Positions 37,152 through 46,368 of a stretch of 64,000 bases of DNA are shown one piece after another (positions within the stretch are counted from its first letter, which is position 1; every line of letters starts with the position of its first letter). The notes under the pieces were generated by a model. It made no database searches, had not been told where the DNA came from, and saw only the letters and a list, made by a program, of their open reading frames with translations. The position numbers and the translations under genes are program-made. The stretch spans positions 1 through 64,000 of the forward strand of contig NZ_NOWF01000003.1 of NCBI RefSeq assembly GCF_002245355.1. The letters run 5' to 3'. The stretch comes from Paludifilum halophilum (GTDB taxonomy: Bacteria; Bacillota; Bacilli; Thermoactinomycetales; DSM-45169).

Positions 37152-38441
37152 TCACAGTTTGCGCAAAGCGGTCCGGCTGGCTTCGATCGTCCGTTCGATA
37201 TCCTCGGGTGTATGGGCTTTGGATACAAACATTCCCTCAAACTGAGACGGGGGAAGGGAAATACCCTGGTTCATCATCTCTTTGAAATAACGGGCAAACC
37301 GTTCGGTATCCGATTTTTTGGCTTGCTCGTAGCTGACCACTTTTTCTCCGGTAAAGAAGAGACAGACCATCGAACCGACACGGTTGATGTGGGAAGGAAT
37401 TCCGACTTCGTCGGCATTTTGCCGCAACCCCTCTTCCAGGCGGACCGCCCGCTGTTCCAATTGCTCGTAAGATCCGGGCTTTTTCATCTCCCGGAGGGTC
37501 GCGTAACCGGCAGCCATCGCCAGCGGATTGCCGGACAGTGTACCCGCTTGATACACAGGCCCGACAGGAGCCACCAGATCCATGATCTCTTGCCGTCCAC
37601 CATAGGCCCCTACCGGCAACCCGCCTCCGATGACTTTACCCAGCGTCGTCAGGTCAGGAGAGACGTCGTACAAACCTTGGGCACAATGATAATCCACACG
37701 GAATCCGGTCATCACTTCATCAAAAATCAACAGGGACCCGTAATCGGAAGTCAACTGGCGCAAACCTTCCAGAAAACCGGCTTCCGGCGGAACGACCCCC
37801 ATGTTTCCGGCGACGGGTTCCACGATCACCGCCGCGATATCGTGGCCGAACTTTTGAAAGGCAAGCCGGGCACTGTCCATATCGTTGTAGGGGACGGTCA
37901 AAGTATGTTGACCCGTGTTCTCCGGCACGCCGGGACTATCGGGAAGTCCGAGAGTGGCCACACCGGACCCCGCTTTGATCAACAGGCTGTCGGAGTGACC
38001 ATGGTAGCAACCTTCAAACTTCAGGATTTTGTTGCGTTTGGTATAGGCTCGGGCCAGGCGAAGTGCGCTCATCGTCGCCTCTGTACCGGAATTGACCATC
38101 CGAACGCTGTCCATGGCCGGAATCGCCTCTGTCACCAAACGGGCCAGATCCGTCTCAATCGTAGTCGGCGCACCAAAACTGGTCCCTCGCTCCGCGGTGG
38201 ATTGTACCTCTTGAACCACGTCGGGATGAGCATGCCCTAGAATGAGGGGCCCCCAGGAGCAGATGTAGTCAATATATTCGTTCCCGTCTGCATCATATAC
38301 TCTGGAACCTTCCCCCCGCTCAATGTATACAGGCGACATGTCCACACTCTTAAAGGCGCGGACCGGGCTGTTCACCCCGCCCGGAATCACCTTCTGCGCT
38401 TCTTCAAAATACGATGCCGACCGTTCATAGCTGCGTTCCAC
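37152..38441 (-). CDS. hemL: Glutamate-1-semialdehyde 2,1-aminomutase
   Basis: 429 residues, class III aminotransferase fold with PLP lysine in [29 protein letters not shown], and [16 protein letters not shown]. It converts glutamate-1-semialdehyde into 5-aminolevulinate, the second step of the C5 tetrapyrrole route begun by HemA in the same operon. Start is GTG 38441 behind AAGGAG. Last gene of the operon. Confidence 0.97.
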   Translation of the reverse strand: MERSYERSASYFEEAQKVIPGGVNSPVRAFKSVDMSPVYIERGEGSRVYDADGNEYIDYICSWGPLILGHAHPDVVQEVQSTAERGTSFGAPTTIETDLARLVTEAIPAMDSVRMVNSGTEATMSALRLARAYTKRNKILKFEGCYHGHSDSLLIKAGSGVATLGLPDSPGVPENTGQHTLTVPYNDMDSARLAFQKFGHDIAAVIVEPVAGNMGVVPPEAGFLEGLRQLTSDYGSLLIFDEVMTGFRVDYHCAQGLYDVSPDLTTLGKVIGGGLPVGAYGGRQEIMDLVAPVGPVYQAGTLSGNPLAMAAGYATLREMKKPGSYEQLEQRAVRLEEGLRQNADEVGIPSHINRVGSMVCLFFTGEKVVSYEQAKKSDTERFARYFKEMMNQGISLPPSQFEGMFVSKAHTPEDIERTIEASRTALRKL

Positions 38442-38482
38442 AAAAGATCACTCCTTATCGTTTGGATCTCTCCCGTACGGAT

Positions 38483-38815
38483 TTACAAGGCCTCATAACC
38501 GTTTAGAGCATTGATTCCCTCGATGGTAACGTGAGAGTGAGGACCGACAGCAACAGCGCTGATAAAAGCCTCCCCTTCCAACGATTTTCCACCGGGGGTC
38601 TCCATATACAAAGAAACCCGTTTTTCTCCATAATAGAAACAGCTATCCAAAAAATTGGCGCTGTCGATATCCAGTCCTTGAATTTTTACCGACCAGCTTT
38701 TCAGATTATAAGGACCCGGTGCATCCAAAATGAGAAACGCTTCCTCAAACAGCACATCCACCCGTTTGGTTTGGGTGTCCGCTCGGACCCGGTGAAGCGG
38801 GTATGACTCGGGCAC
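38483..38815 (-). CDS. Conserved-looking 110-residue protein of unknown function inside the heme operon
   Basis: 110 residues from GTG 38815, with GGGGAGG 6 bases upstream. The sequence is mostly beta-strand-like with no membrane helix or known motif (e.g. RVDVLFEEAFLILDAPGPY, HSHVTIEGINALNGYEAL). It lies between hemB and hemL on the same strand, 41 bases before hemL, where B. subtilis has no gene. I do not recognise the family. A structured 430-base gap separates it from hemB, so it may be read with hemL. Confidence 0.7.
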   Translation of the reverse strand: MPESYPLHRVRADTQTKRVDVLFEEAFLILDAPGPYNLKSWSVKIQGLDIDSANFLDSCFYYGEKRVSLYMETPGGKSLEGEAFISAVAVGPHSHVTIEGINALNGYEAL

Positions 38816-39244
38816 GTTTTTCCTCCCCTTCCAACTTTCAGTTCATTTTACACCTCTGTTGTAACGCCAGCCCGCAACTCCATCCGGCAACGGGCCGCTC
38901 TATGCCCTTCCCACGATTCCATGGTAAGGGAGGGAAGCCATTCCCACAAGAGTCTGTTGAAAATACCACAGAGCAGGCGTGTTGATGAACCACGTTTTAG
39001 AGGGAGATCGTGTTCTACTACGCTCCGGTTGTATCCAAAGGGCACAAGTCGCGCCTAGGGTCGGCTTCGCTCCCGGTCTCGCTATGGCAGAACACGATGC
39101 CCCCTACTTACACCTCATTGTTTGGTTAATCGACAGTTCTGGCCATGAAGGAAGGGACACCGAACGAGTGTCCCTTCCTTCATACGGTCATCGCTTCTCG
39201 GACTCCTCCGGCAGGAAGGGCCCATCAACCCGACAGGCAGTTTC
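38816..39244 (-). other. 430-base non-coding gap with two long inverted repeats, inside the heme operon
   Basis: No credible gene. ATCGTGTTCT (39007-39016) pairs perfectly with AGAACACGAT (39089-39098) around a GC-rich, folded 72-base loop. Nearer hemB, ATGAAGGAAGGGACAC (39145-39160) pairs perfectly with 39168-39183, a 16-bp stem with a 7-base loop but no T-run. The gap may hold a mobile-element relic or a structured RNA; neither strand gives a recognisable family. Confidence 0.45.
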
Positions 39245-40219
39245 TTAACCTTCCCTCAACCAGCGGGCAGCCTCTTTGGCATGGTAAGTGAGGATCAATT
39301 CCGCTCCCGCTCGCTTCAGGCCGGTCAACATTTCCAGCACCACCGCCTGTTCGTCGATCCAGCCTTGCTGAGCGGCGGCCTTTATCATGGAATACTCCCC
39401 GCTCACATTGTAGGCGCAAACCGGTATATCAAAACGCTCTTTTAAACGGCGGATGATATCCATATAGGCCATCCCCGGCTTCACCATCAGCATATCGGCT
39501 CCTTCAGCAATGTCCGATTCAGCTTCCCGAAGAGCTTCTCTGGCATTGGCCGGGTCCATCTGGTAAGTGCGCCTGTCGCCGAATTGAGGAGTGGAATGAG
39601 CCGCGTCGCGGAAGGGACCGTAGAAAGCGGAAGCGTACTTGACAGCATAAGACAGGATCGGCGTCTGGACGAAGCCCGCTTCATCCAGACCTTCCCGGAT
39701 CGCAGTGACAAAACCGTCCATCATATTGGAAGGTGCGATCATATCCGCCCCGGCCTGCGCCTGGGATACGGCAGTCTTGGTAAGAATCCGCAGGGATTCG
39801 TCGTTGACGATCTCCCCGTCCTCCGCCACTCCACAATGGCCGTGGTCCGTATATTGACAAAGGCAGGTATCCGCCATGACATAGAGAGATGGGTGCCTTT
39901 CCTTCACATATCGGATCGCCTGCTGGACAATCCCGTCATCGGCATAAGCAGATGTTCCACAGGCATCCTTGCTCTCCGGGACGCCGAAGAGAATCACCGA
40001 AGGAATGCCCAGTTCCACCACCTCATCCAACTCGTCATCGATCTGGTCCAGCGAGTAGTGAAAAACTCCGGGCATCGAAGGAACCTCGCGCCGAATCCCG
40101 GTTCCCTCTACCACAAATAAAGGATAAATGAAGTCATCCGGGGACAATTGATGTTCCCTAACCATGCGGCGAATCGCCTCTCCGGAACGAAGGCGACGAT
40201 GCCTGTCAAAGGAACGCAT
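39245..40219 (-). CDS. hemB: Porphobilinogen synthase (5-aminolevulinate dehydratase)
   Basis: 324 residues. Both active-site lysines are visible: [17 protein letters not shown] and [13 protein letters not shown]. The zinc-site cysteines are present ([14 protein letters not shown]). It condenses two 5-aminolevulinates to porphobilinogen. GAGGAGGG precedes the ATG. The gene follows hemD as in Bacillus hemAXCDBL. Confidence 0.97.
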   Translation of the reverse strand: MRSFDRHRRLRSGEAIRRMVREHQLSPDDFIYPLFVVEGTGIRREVPSMPGVFHYSLDQIDDELDEVVELGIPSVILFGVPESKDACGTSAYADDGIVQQAIRYVKERHPSLYVMADTCLCQYTDHGHCGVAEDGEIVNDESLRILTKTAVSQAQAGADMIAPSNMMDGFVTAIREGLDEAGFVQTPILSYAVKYASAFYGPFRDAAHSTPQFGDRRTYQMDPANAREALREAESDIAEGADMLMVKPGMAYMDIIRRLKERFDIPVCAYNVSGEYSMIKAAAQQGWIDEQAVVLEMLTGLKRAGAELILTYHAKEAARWLREG

Positions 40220-40243
40220 GGTCGATCCCTCCTCGATGGGTTT

Positions 40244-41047
40244 TCAAATTTGGGGCAAGCGCAAGACAGCCTCTATCAGGCCGTCGATGGTATAACAGTC
40301 CGCCGTCACATCCACGCGAAGCCCCAACTCCCGGGCCGTATCGGCGGTTACCGGACCAATGCAGGCGATTTGCGCCTGTCGCAACAGGTGTTGCCCCTCC
40401 GGTTCCACAGAGCGAATCGCTTCCACGAAGTTGCGAACCGTCGACGAACTAGTGAAGGTGAGTATGTCCAAACAACCTTGTCGCAACATCTCAACGAGCG
40501 TTCCCGCTTCCCGGGTATTGGGCAATGTATCGTAGGCATCAGCGTCGGTGACGTGACAGCCGCTTCGTTCCAATTCCAGCGCCAACCATTTTCGAGCGAT
40601 ATTGGCCCGAGGGAGGAGTATCCGCTCTCCCGGGCGAATACGGGAATGAAGCGCCTTCGCCAACGCCTCCGCCCGATATTCTCCGGGTAGCACATCCACT
40701 TGAATTCCTTTTTTTTCAAGGGTTTCGGCTGTTTTCGGTCCGATGGCGGCAATCCGCGCCCCGACCATCCGACGGATATCCAAATCCAACTCCCGCAAAC
40801 GCTGAAAAAAGAAGTGGACCCCATTCGTACTGGTAAAAATCAGCCAATCATAAGTGTCCAAACGGTAAAGTGCTTGATCCAGAACCTTCTGTTTTTTGGG
40901 GGGAGCGATCCGAATTGCGGGAAACTCCACTACTCCTCCCCCGAGATTTCGGATCTTCCGGGCCATGCTTTCACTCTGGTTTTTCGCACGGGTGATCAGC
41001 ACCTTCCGACCAGAGAGAGGCCCCCGATTTTCCTTGCCGGCACTCAT
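40244..41047 (-). CDS. hemD: Uroporphyrinogen-III synthase
   Basis: 267 residues, two alpha/beta domains typical of HemD: SGRKVLITRAKNQSESMARKI at the N-terminus, WLIFTSTNGVHFFFQRL and DILTFTSSSTVRNFVEAI. It closes hydroxymethylbilane into uroporphyrinogen III. Sequence conservation in the family is low, but order hemC-hemD-hemB and a 4-base overlap with hemC settle it. Confidence 0.93.
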   Translation of the reverse strand: MSAGKENRGPLSGRKVLITRAKNQSESMARKIRNLGGGVVEFPAIRIAPPKKQKVLDQALYRLDTYDWLIFTSTNGVHFFFQRLRELDLDIRRMVGARIAAIGPKTAETLEKKGIQVDVLPGEYRAEALAKALHSRIRPGERILLPRANIARKWLALELERSGCHVTDADAYDTLPNTREAGTLVEMLRQGCLDILTFTSSSTVRNFVEAIRSVEPEGQHLLRQAQIACIGPVTADTARELGLRVDVTADCYTIDGLIEAVLRLPQI

Positions 41048-41976
41048 GACTGAATCCCTTCCCGGACAGAGTCCAGCAATTCCCGAGCTCCCTGATCCAT
41101 CAGATCGTTGGAGAGAAGACGGCCCAGCCGGACTCCTTCAGCCCCTTCGCTGCTCCCGGATAAAACCGGCTGACCGCCGGGATCCGCCACCAGACCGCGC
41201 AACTGGATCCGATCCCCTTTTACCGTGGCATAACCGGCGATGGGCAAATGGCATCCGCCTTCAAATGCATGAAGAAAGGTGCGCTCCGCTTGTACGGCCA
41301 TCTCCGTTTCCCGATGGTTCATTCCTTGCAGAACTTCTAACATCTCATCATCATCCGCCCGGCATTGAACCGCCAATGCCCCTTGTCCGACTGCAGGGAG
41401 CATCACACGATCGGATATGATCTCGGTTACCCGATCCTGCCACCCCATTCGGGCGATGCCGGAAGCAGCCAATACAATCGCATCGAATTGCCCTTCCATC
41501 AGTTTTTTAAACCTTGTGTTGAGATTGCCTCGAACCGGCTTCACCCGCAGATCCGGCCGATAAGCCAAAATCTGAGCCTGACGGCGCAGGCTGCTGGTTC
41601 CGATCCACGCGTTCTCCGGCAACTCATTTAGCGTAGCGCCGGTACGGGAGATCAGGCAATCCCTCGGATCTTCCCGGAGGGTGACCGCTCCCATCGTTAA
41701 GCCTTCCGGCATTTCCCCGGGTAAATCCTTCATACTGTGAACTGCCAAATCGATCCGCCCGTCCAGAAGCGCCTGTTCGATCTCCTTGACAAACAGACCT
41801 TTTCCTCCCACTTTGGACAGAGTGACATTTAAAATCTGATCCCCTCGAGTCACGATTTTTTCCTGTTGCATCTCCCAAGAAGCGGGGATGTGTTCCTGGA
41901 GGGATTCCATCACCCACTCCGTCTGTGTCACCGCCAAATCGCTCCGTCTCGTTCCAATGATCACCGTGCGCATCAA
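41044..41976 (-). CDS. hemC: Hydroxymethylbilane synthase (porphobilinogen deaminase)
   Basis: 310 residues with IGTRRSDLAVTQTEWV at the N-terminus, HSMKDLPGEMPEGL, GTSSLRRQAQI, and the cofactor-binding cysteine in FEGGCHLPIAGYA. It polymerises four porphobilinogens. Separated from hemX by 141 bases holding a terminator-like hairpin, so it may be partly attenuated relative to hemAX. Confidence 0.97.
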   Translation of the reverse strand: MMRTVIIGTRRSDLAVTQTEWVMESLQEHIPASWEMQQEKIVTRGDQILNVTLSKVGGKGLFVKEIEQALLDGRIDLAVHSMKDLPGEMPEGLTMGAVTLREDPRDCLISRTGATLNELPENAWIGTSSLRRQAQILAYRPDLRVKPVRGNLNTRFKKLMEGQFDAIVLAASGIARMGWQDRVTEIISDRVMLPAVGQGALAVQCRADDDEMLEVLQGMNHRETEMAVQAERTFLHAFEGGCHLPIAGYATVKGDRIQLRGLVADPGGQPVLSGSSEGAEGVRLGRLLSNDLMDQGARELLDSVREGIQS

Positions 41977-42050
41977 AAGTCCTCCTCCGTGTCCAAAGGT
42001 TCGACTCCCTTTCTAAAATCCCACGGGAAGCCGACCCTACTCCCTGCTAT

Positions 42051-42084
42051 AAAAAAGCCGTCCGCATTCAACGATGAACGGACG
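42051..42084 (-). terminator. Terminator-like hairpin between hemX and hemC
   Basis: Minus strand CGTCCG-TTCAT...AATG-CGGACG-GC followed by six T, in the middle of an otherwise co-directional heme operon. It could attenuate hemCDB-L expression relative to hemAX. Confidence 0.7.
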
Positions 42085-42117
42085 AATCAAAAATGCAACT
42101 GCCGGATCCTGACCGCG

Positions 42118-42936
42118 TTACAGCCAATGGTGGAAAGACAGCCCCGCATTGGAAATCAAATAATTGAGTAGCACCGTACTGAAAGAGAGGAGGCTCCACC
42201 AGGCCAAACGCCGCCCGTTCCACCCCTTAACCACACGTTGATACAAGTAGATGGAATAGGCGAGCAACACCAACAGTGACCCGAAGATCTTCGGATCATA
42301 CCAAAAACCTCCGCCCACTTTTTGATAGGCCCAGATCAGGCCCAGGATCAACGCCAGGATCAAAAGCGGTACCCCGGACATATTCAGCCGATAGGAAAAT
42401 TGCTGCAACCGTCCCAGGCTGGGTAGTCGACGCAGTGTTTGATTCCATTTTTTCCGCTTCAAAAGATGGTTGCCCACCAAGTAAAGGACGGCGAAAACCG
42501 CGGACAGAGAAAAAAGGGCATAAGCCAGAAAAGCCATGGTCACATGGATAAATACCAGTTCCGAAAGAAGGGGTTCCGCCATACGGGCGTTTTCCGCATC
42601 CGGAAGGACGAAAAAATGAACCGCCAAAACGGTAAAGCCCACCAGGTTCGCGGCGAAAACCACAAAATCCATGCGATAAAACCAGTTGATCACCAGAGTG
42701 AAGGTGACCAAGGCCCAGGAATAAAACAACAGGGAGTCAACCCCCGTCAACACTGGAAACAAGTCGTAGGCCCTCCAGATCAAGTAACCCGTCTGAAACA
42801 ACCAAACAGCCACCAGAAGGGTGAGTGCCAACCGACGAGCACGCCCGTTGGCCTGCAGTAAATCGGAAAAGGCGCACAACAAACTGATGGCATATACATA
42901 AATGATGAAGTCAAAGAACCAATGCTCGGCGAACAC
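42118..42936 (-). CDS. hemX: HemX, membrane regulator of glutamyl-tRNA reductase level
   Basis: 272 residues, about eight membrane helices, of the cytochrome c assembly (CcsA/CcmC-like) superfamily but without the WGxxWxWD heme motif (WGLIWAYQKVGGGFWYDPK is the closest stretch). In B. subtilis HemX lowers the cellular amount of HemA. GTG start 42936 behind GGGGGAGG; 18 bases after hemA. Confidence 0.92.
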   Translation of the reverse strand: MFAEHWFFDFIIYVYAISLLCAFSDLLQANGRARRLALTLLVAVWLFQTGYLIWRAYDLFPVLTGVDSLLFYSWALVTFTLVINWFYRMDFVVFAANLVGFTVLAVHFFVLPDAENARMAEPLLSELVFIHVTMAFLAYALFSLSAVFAVLYLVGNHLLKRKKWNQTLRRLPSLGRLQQFSYRLNMSGVPLLILALILGLIWAYQKVGGGFWYDPKIFGSLLVLLAYSIYLYQRVVKGWNGRRLAWWSLLSFSTVLLNYLISNAGLSFHHWL

Positions 42937-42954
42937 ATCGGCCTCCCCCTTCGT

Positions 42955-44328
42955 TTACGAACGGATGGAAACCTCGCCGGCGAAGGCCGGAGAGTTCAGA
43001 CCCACTTGGAGAGTCTCTTTCACAGCCTCGTGTTTTTTTTGTTCCTCCGCTTCCCTCTTCTTTAACTGCTCCTCGAGAGCAAAGATTTGCACGAACATCT
43101 CCAACGCTTTATCCCGATCCGAGGTAGCGGCCATCTCTTTGACCCGAACCAGAGGGTCGCGGAGTAGTTGGTTGACGATACTCTTGGTGTGCTTGTTGAG
43201 AACCCGCCGCTCCCGTTCCGTCAAGTCGGGAAGTTTTCGTTCGATGCTCTTCATCGTTTCTTCCTGAATTCCGATCGCCTTTTCCCTCAGTGCCGTAATC
43301 AAAGGAACCACACCGAGCGTTTGCAGCCATTCCTGGAAGATATCAGTTTCCTCCCCGATCATGGCCTCCGCCTTTTCGGCTTCCTGACGCCGCAAATCGA
43401 TATTGGCCTCGACAATCCCGTTCAGATCGTCGATATCAAAGAGGTAGATATTATCCATCCCGTGGATCTGTGGATCGATGTCCCGCGGAACGGCGATATC
43501 GATCATAAACAGAGGATATGTCCGCTTTTTCACCGCTTCTTCCACGATCTCCTTACCGATGACCGCTGTCTGCGAACCGGTGGAGCTGACCACGATATCC
43601 GCTTCCCCGATCGATTCGGCCAATCGGGAAAAGGGTCGGGCTTCTCCCTCGAACCGGTCCGCCACCTCCCGGGCTTTTTCCCAGGTTCGGTTGATGACGA
43701 TCACGCGATCGACACCGGACTCGTAAAGGTGCTTCGCCGTCAACTCGCCGGTTTCACCAGCACCTAAAAGAAGGATTGTCTTGTCGGCAAAAGTGCTGAA
43801 CATTTTTTTCCCCAATTCGACGGCCGCGTAGCTCACGGAAACAGCGTTTTGTCCGATCGCCGTCTCCGACTGCACACGCTTACCCAAGGTAACTGCCTGT
43901 TTAAACAGGTGGTTGAAAAGGGTTCCGGTCGTTTCTGCTTTCTGAGCCGCCGTAAAGGCTTGTTTCACCTGCCCCAGAATCTGAGTCTCGCCCAAGACCA
44001 TCGAGTCCAGACCACACACGACGGAAAAGAGATGATGAACCGCCTCTTCATTCCATTTGTGATAAAGATGGTCAGTAAACTCCTCTTTCGGAATCCCGAA
44101 CTCGTTTTCCAAAAAAGCTTTGGAATAATATTGGCCGGTATGGAGTTGATCCGTAACCGCGTACAACTCCGTCCGGTTGCAGGTGCTGACGATCACACAT
44201 TCCAGGATGCTCTTCATTTGACGCAATCGGCGGAGGGATCGATCCAAACCGTCGGTGGAGAAAGTCATCCGCTCTCTCAGTTCCACCGGCGCCGTTTTAT
44301 GGTTGAATCCTGTTAAAACAATATGCAT
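42955..44328 (-). CDS. hemA: Glutamyl-tRNA reductase
   Basis: 457 residues. Catalytic Cys50 lies in IVSTCNRTELYAV, the NADPH-binding Rossmann motif is LLLGAGETGELTAKHL, and the C-terminal dimerisation helix is present (GLxSLVLGETQIL region at 108). It makes glutamate-1-semialdehyde from Glu-tRNA, the first committed step of the pathway. First gene of the operon; a -10 box lies about 120 bases upstream. Confidence 0.97.
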   Translation of the reverse strand: MHIVLTGFNHKTAPVELRERMTFSTDGLDRSLRRLRQMKSILECVIVSTCNRTELYAVTDQLHTGQYYSKAFLENEFGIPKEEFTDHLYHKWNEEAVHHLFSVVCGLDSMVLGETQILGQVKQAFTAAQKAETTGTLFNHLFKQAVTLGKRVQSETAIGQNAVSVSYAAVELGKKMFSTFADKTILLLGAGETGELTAKHLYESGVDRVIVINRTWEKAREVADRFEGEARPFSRLAESIGEADIVVSSTGSQTAVIGKEIVEEAVKKRTYPLFMIDIAVPRDIDPQIHGMDNIYLFDIDDLNGIVEANIDLRRQEAEKAEAMIGEETDIFQEWLQTLGVVPLITALREKAIGIQEETMKSIERKLPDLTERERRVLNKHTKSIVNQLLRDPLVRVKEMAATSDRDKALEMFVQIFALEEQLKKREAEEQKKHEAVKETLQVGLNSPAFAGEVSIRS

Positions 44329-44445
44329 AGACCCTCACTCCGAATCTACCGGTACCCATCAGAAATAGGTCCGGACATTCCAACTGCTTTTTTCGATTCG
44401 AGCACGCTTTTTCTAATCCTATCGGATCTCATGTATTCTTTTCCC

Positions 44446-44474
44446 ATTATAGCACAGGGTATTCTCTCATGAAA
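44446..44474 (-). promoter_or_regulatory. Probable promoter of the heme operon
   Basis: Minus strand TATAAT (44446-44451), a perfect -10 box, 17 bases after a weak TTTCAT (44469-44474). It lies 118 bases before hemA in the divergent gap with the ABC importer. Confidence 0.6.
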
Positions 44475-44550
44475 AAAGGGTTGTGAACAGATTTTGAAGC
44501 CCCGCATACGATACATCAGCCCATTTTTGAAAAAGAAGGGAGATGGACCG

Positions 44551-45567
44551 ATGAAAGTGGTCCGCAGGGGCTTTCTCCTCTTACTCATCCTCGGCTTCGC
44601 CTTCACTGCGGCAGCTTGCGGTTCCGATCCGACCGGTAAAAAAGAAACAAAAACCATTCACGTCGTCGAAGTGACGCGTTCCCTCTTCTACGCCCCCCAA
44701 TACGTAGCCATCCATGAGGGTTTTTTCAAAGAAGAGGGGCTCCGTATCGACTTGAACAACGGATTCGGCGGGGATAAAACCATGGCCGCCCTTCTGTCCG
44801 GAGATGCCGATATGGTATTGGTGGGCACAGAAGCTGCCGTCTACGTCACCTCCCGAGGAGCTCAGGATCCTGTCGTCGGTTTTGCCCAGTTGACTCAGAC
44901 CGACGGTTCCTTCCTTGTCTCTCGTCAACCGGTGAAGGATTTCCAGTGGAAAGATCTGAAGGGTAAGAAACTTCTCGGACAGCGCAAGGGTGGAATGCCG
45001 GAGATGGTAAGTGAATACGTTCAACGCCAAAACGGTCTGGAACCCCATAAGGATGTAAGCATTATCCAAAACGTTGACTATAAAAACCTGGGGTCCGCCT
45101 TTCTCTCCGGAACCGGCGATTATGCCCAACTCTTCGAGCCCGTCGCTTCCAAAATCGAACAGCAAGGCAAAGGAACGGTCGTCGCTTCCTTCGGAAAGGA
45201 AAGCGGAAAGCTTCCCTATACCGTATACCTTACCAAAGAAAGCTATTTGCAGAAAAACCCCGATCGGATCAAGCGCTATATTCGCGCCCTGCACAAAGCT
45301 CAACAATGGGTAGCATCCCACTCTCCGGAAGAAATCGCCGATTCTGTTCAGCCTTCTTTTCCCGACACGGACCGGGAAATCATCGTCAAGGTGCTGGAAC
45401 GGTATCAATCCCAAAAATCCTGGGCGACAAATCCCATCATCAACCCCGGAGAGTACAACACCCTGCTGAAAGTCATGGATCAAGCCGGCGAGCTCCCTGA
45501 GAAGGTTACCTACGAAAAGGTGATCCGTACGGAATTGGCGGAGCAAGTGATGGCGGAGTCCGAATAA
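44551..45567 (+). CDS. NitT/TauT-family ABC transporter substrate-binding lipoprotein
   Basis: 338 residues from ATG 44551, which has AAGGGAG 8 bases upstream (an in-frame ATG 19 codons earlier lacks a site). Lipoprotein signal ends in TAAAC, Cys23. The mature part has the periplasmic-binding fold of the SsuA/TauA/ThiY group: FYAPQYVAIHEGFFKEEGL, GDADMVLVGTEAAVY, LKNPDRIKRYIRALHKAQQW-like C-terminus. Candidate ligands include sulfonates, nitrate, pyrimidine precursors or related compounds. No TPP or FMN riboswitch was found upstream, so the substrate stays open. Confidence 0.88.
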   Translation: MKVVRRGFLLLLILGFAFTAAACGSDPTGKKETKTIHVVEVTRSLFYAPQYVAIHEGFFKEEGLRIDLNNGFGGDKTMAALLSGDADMVLVGTEAAVYVTSRGAQDPVVGFAQLTQTDGSFLVSRQPVKDFQWKDLKGKKLLGQRKGGMPEMVSEYVQRQNGLEPHKDVSIIQNVDYKNLGSAFLSGTGDYAQLFEPVASKIEQQGKGTVVASFGKESGKLPYTVYLTKESYLQKNPDRIKRYIRALHKAQQWVASHSPEEIADSVQPSFPDTDREIIVKVLERYQSQKSWATNPIINPGEYNTLLKVMDQAGELPEKVTYEKVIRTELAEQVMAESE

Positions 45568-45597
45568 TTCCGGACACCCGGAAGGGAGGGGTGAACC

Positions 45598-46368
45598 ATG
45601 CAAACCACTTTTGCCATCGAAGTAGACCGGGTGTCAAAGACCTATCTGAGCAAACGGGATCAGGTGGAGGCCCTGAACCCGGTTTCTTTCCGGGTCCAAT
45701 CCGGTGAGTTTGTCAGCCTTGTCGGTTCCAGCGGATGCGGGAAAAGTACTGTCTTATCCCTGATCGCGGGTCTCATCCCCGCTACCTCCGGGGAGATTCG
45801 TCTGTGGGGAGAACGGGTGACCCGTCCGCCCCGGGGGATCGGATACATGTTGCAACAGGACTGCCTCCTGGATTGGCGAACGGTGAAAAAAAACATTCTT
45901 CTCGGCCTGGAGTTTCAGGGTTTGAAAAACCGGAAAACAATCGCCCACGCCCGGTTCCTTCTTCGGGAGTTGGGCCTCGCCCACACCTCTGAGCAATACC
46001 CTTCCCAACTATCCGGGGGAATGCGGCAGCGGGTCGCCTTGGTCCGAACGCTGGCTCTTCAACCCGACATTCTCCTGTTGGATGAACCCTTCTCCGCTCT
46101 GGATTACCAGAACAAACTACACCTGGAAGAGCTTTTGATCAATGTCCTAAAAAAAAGGCGGATGACCGCCCTGCTGGTCACCCATGATTTGGAGGAGGCC
46201 CTGGCCTGCTCTGACCGAATTCTGATCATGGGCGGCCAACCCGGAGACATCCGCCGCTCATTGGAAGTACCCGAGGAACTGAGGAAAGCTAAACCGCTTC
46301 ACGCCCGGGGACTTCCCTCCTTCCGACCCCTTTTCAATGAAATATGGAAGGAGATTGAAAAGCCATGA
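45598..46368 (+). CDS. NitT/TauT-type ABC transporter ATP-binding protein
   Basis: 256 residues: Walker A GSSGCGKST, Q-loop in YMLQQDCLLDWRTV, signature LSGGMRQRVALVR, Walker B DILLLDEPFSALD, H-loop VTHDLEEAL. The LLDWRTV stretch after the Q-loop is typical of SsuB/TauB/ThiZ ATPases. 31 bases after the lipoprotein gene and overlapping the permease gene by four bases. Confidence 0.93.
   Translation: MQTTFAIEVDRVSKTYLSKRDQVEALNPVSFRVQSGEFVSLVGSSGCGKSTVLSLIAGLIPATSGEIRLWGERVTRPPRGIGYMLQQDCLLDWRTVKKNILLGLEFQGLKNRKTIAHARFLLRELGLAHTSEQYPSQLSGGMRQRVALVRTLALQPDILLLDEPFSALDYQNKLHLEELLINVLKKRRMTALLVTHDLEEALACSDRILIMGGQPGDIRRSLEVPEELRKAKPLHARGLPSFRPLFNEIWKEIEKP

Noticed and set aside
37212-38240. Long antisense frame (342 codons) opposite hemL, and similar long antisense frames opposite engB, lonA, ddl and the dioxygenase gene
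   Set aside because: They mirror the codon bias of real minus-strand genes in GC-rich DNA and lack ribosome-binding sites and domains.
44329-44550. TPP, FMN or other riboswitch upstream of the NitT/TauT importer
   Set aside because: No CUGAGA/THI-box, RFN or other recognisable aptamer words were seen, so the substrate cannot be inferred from regulation.
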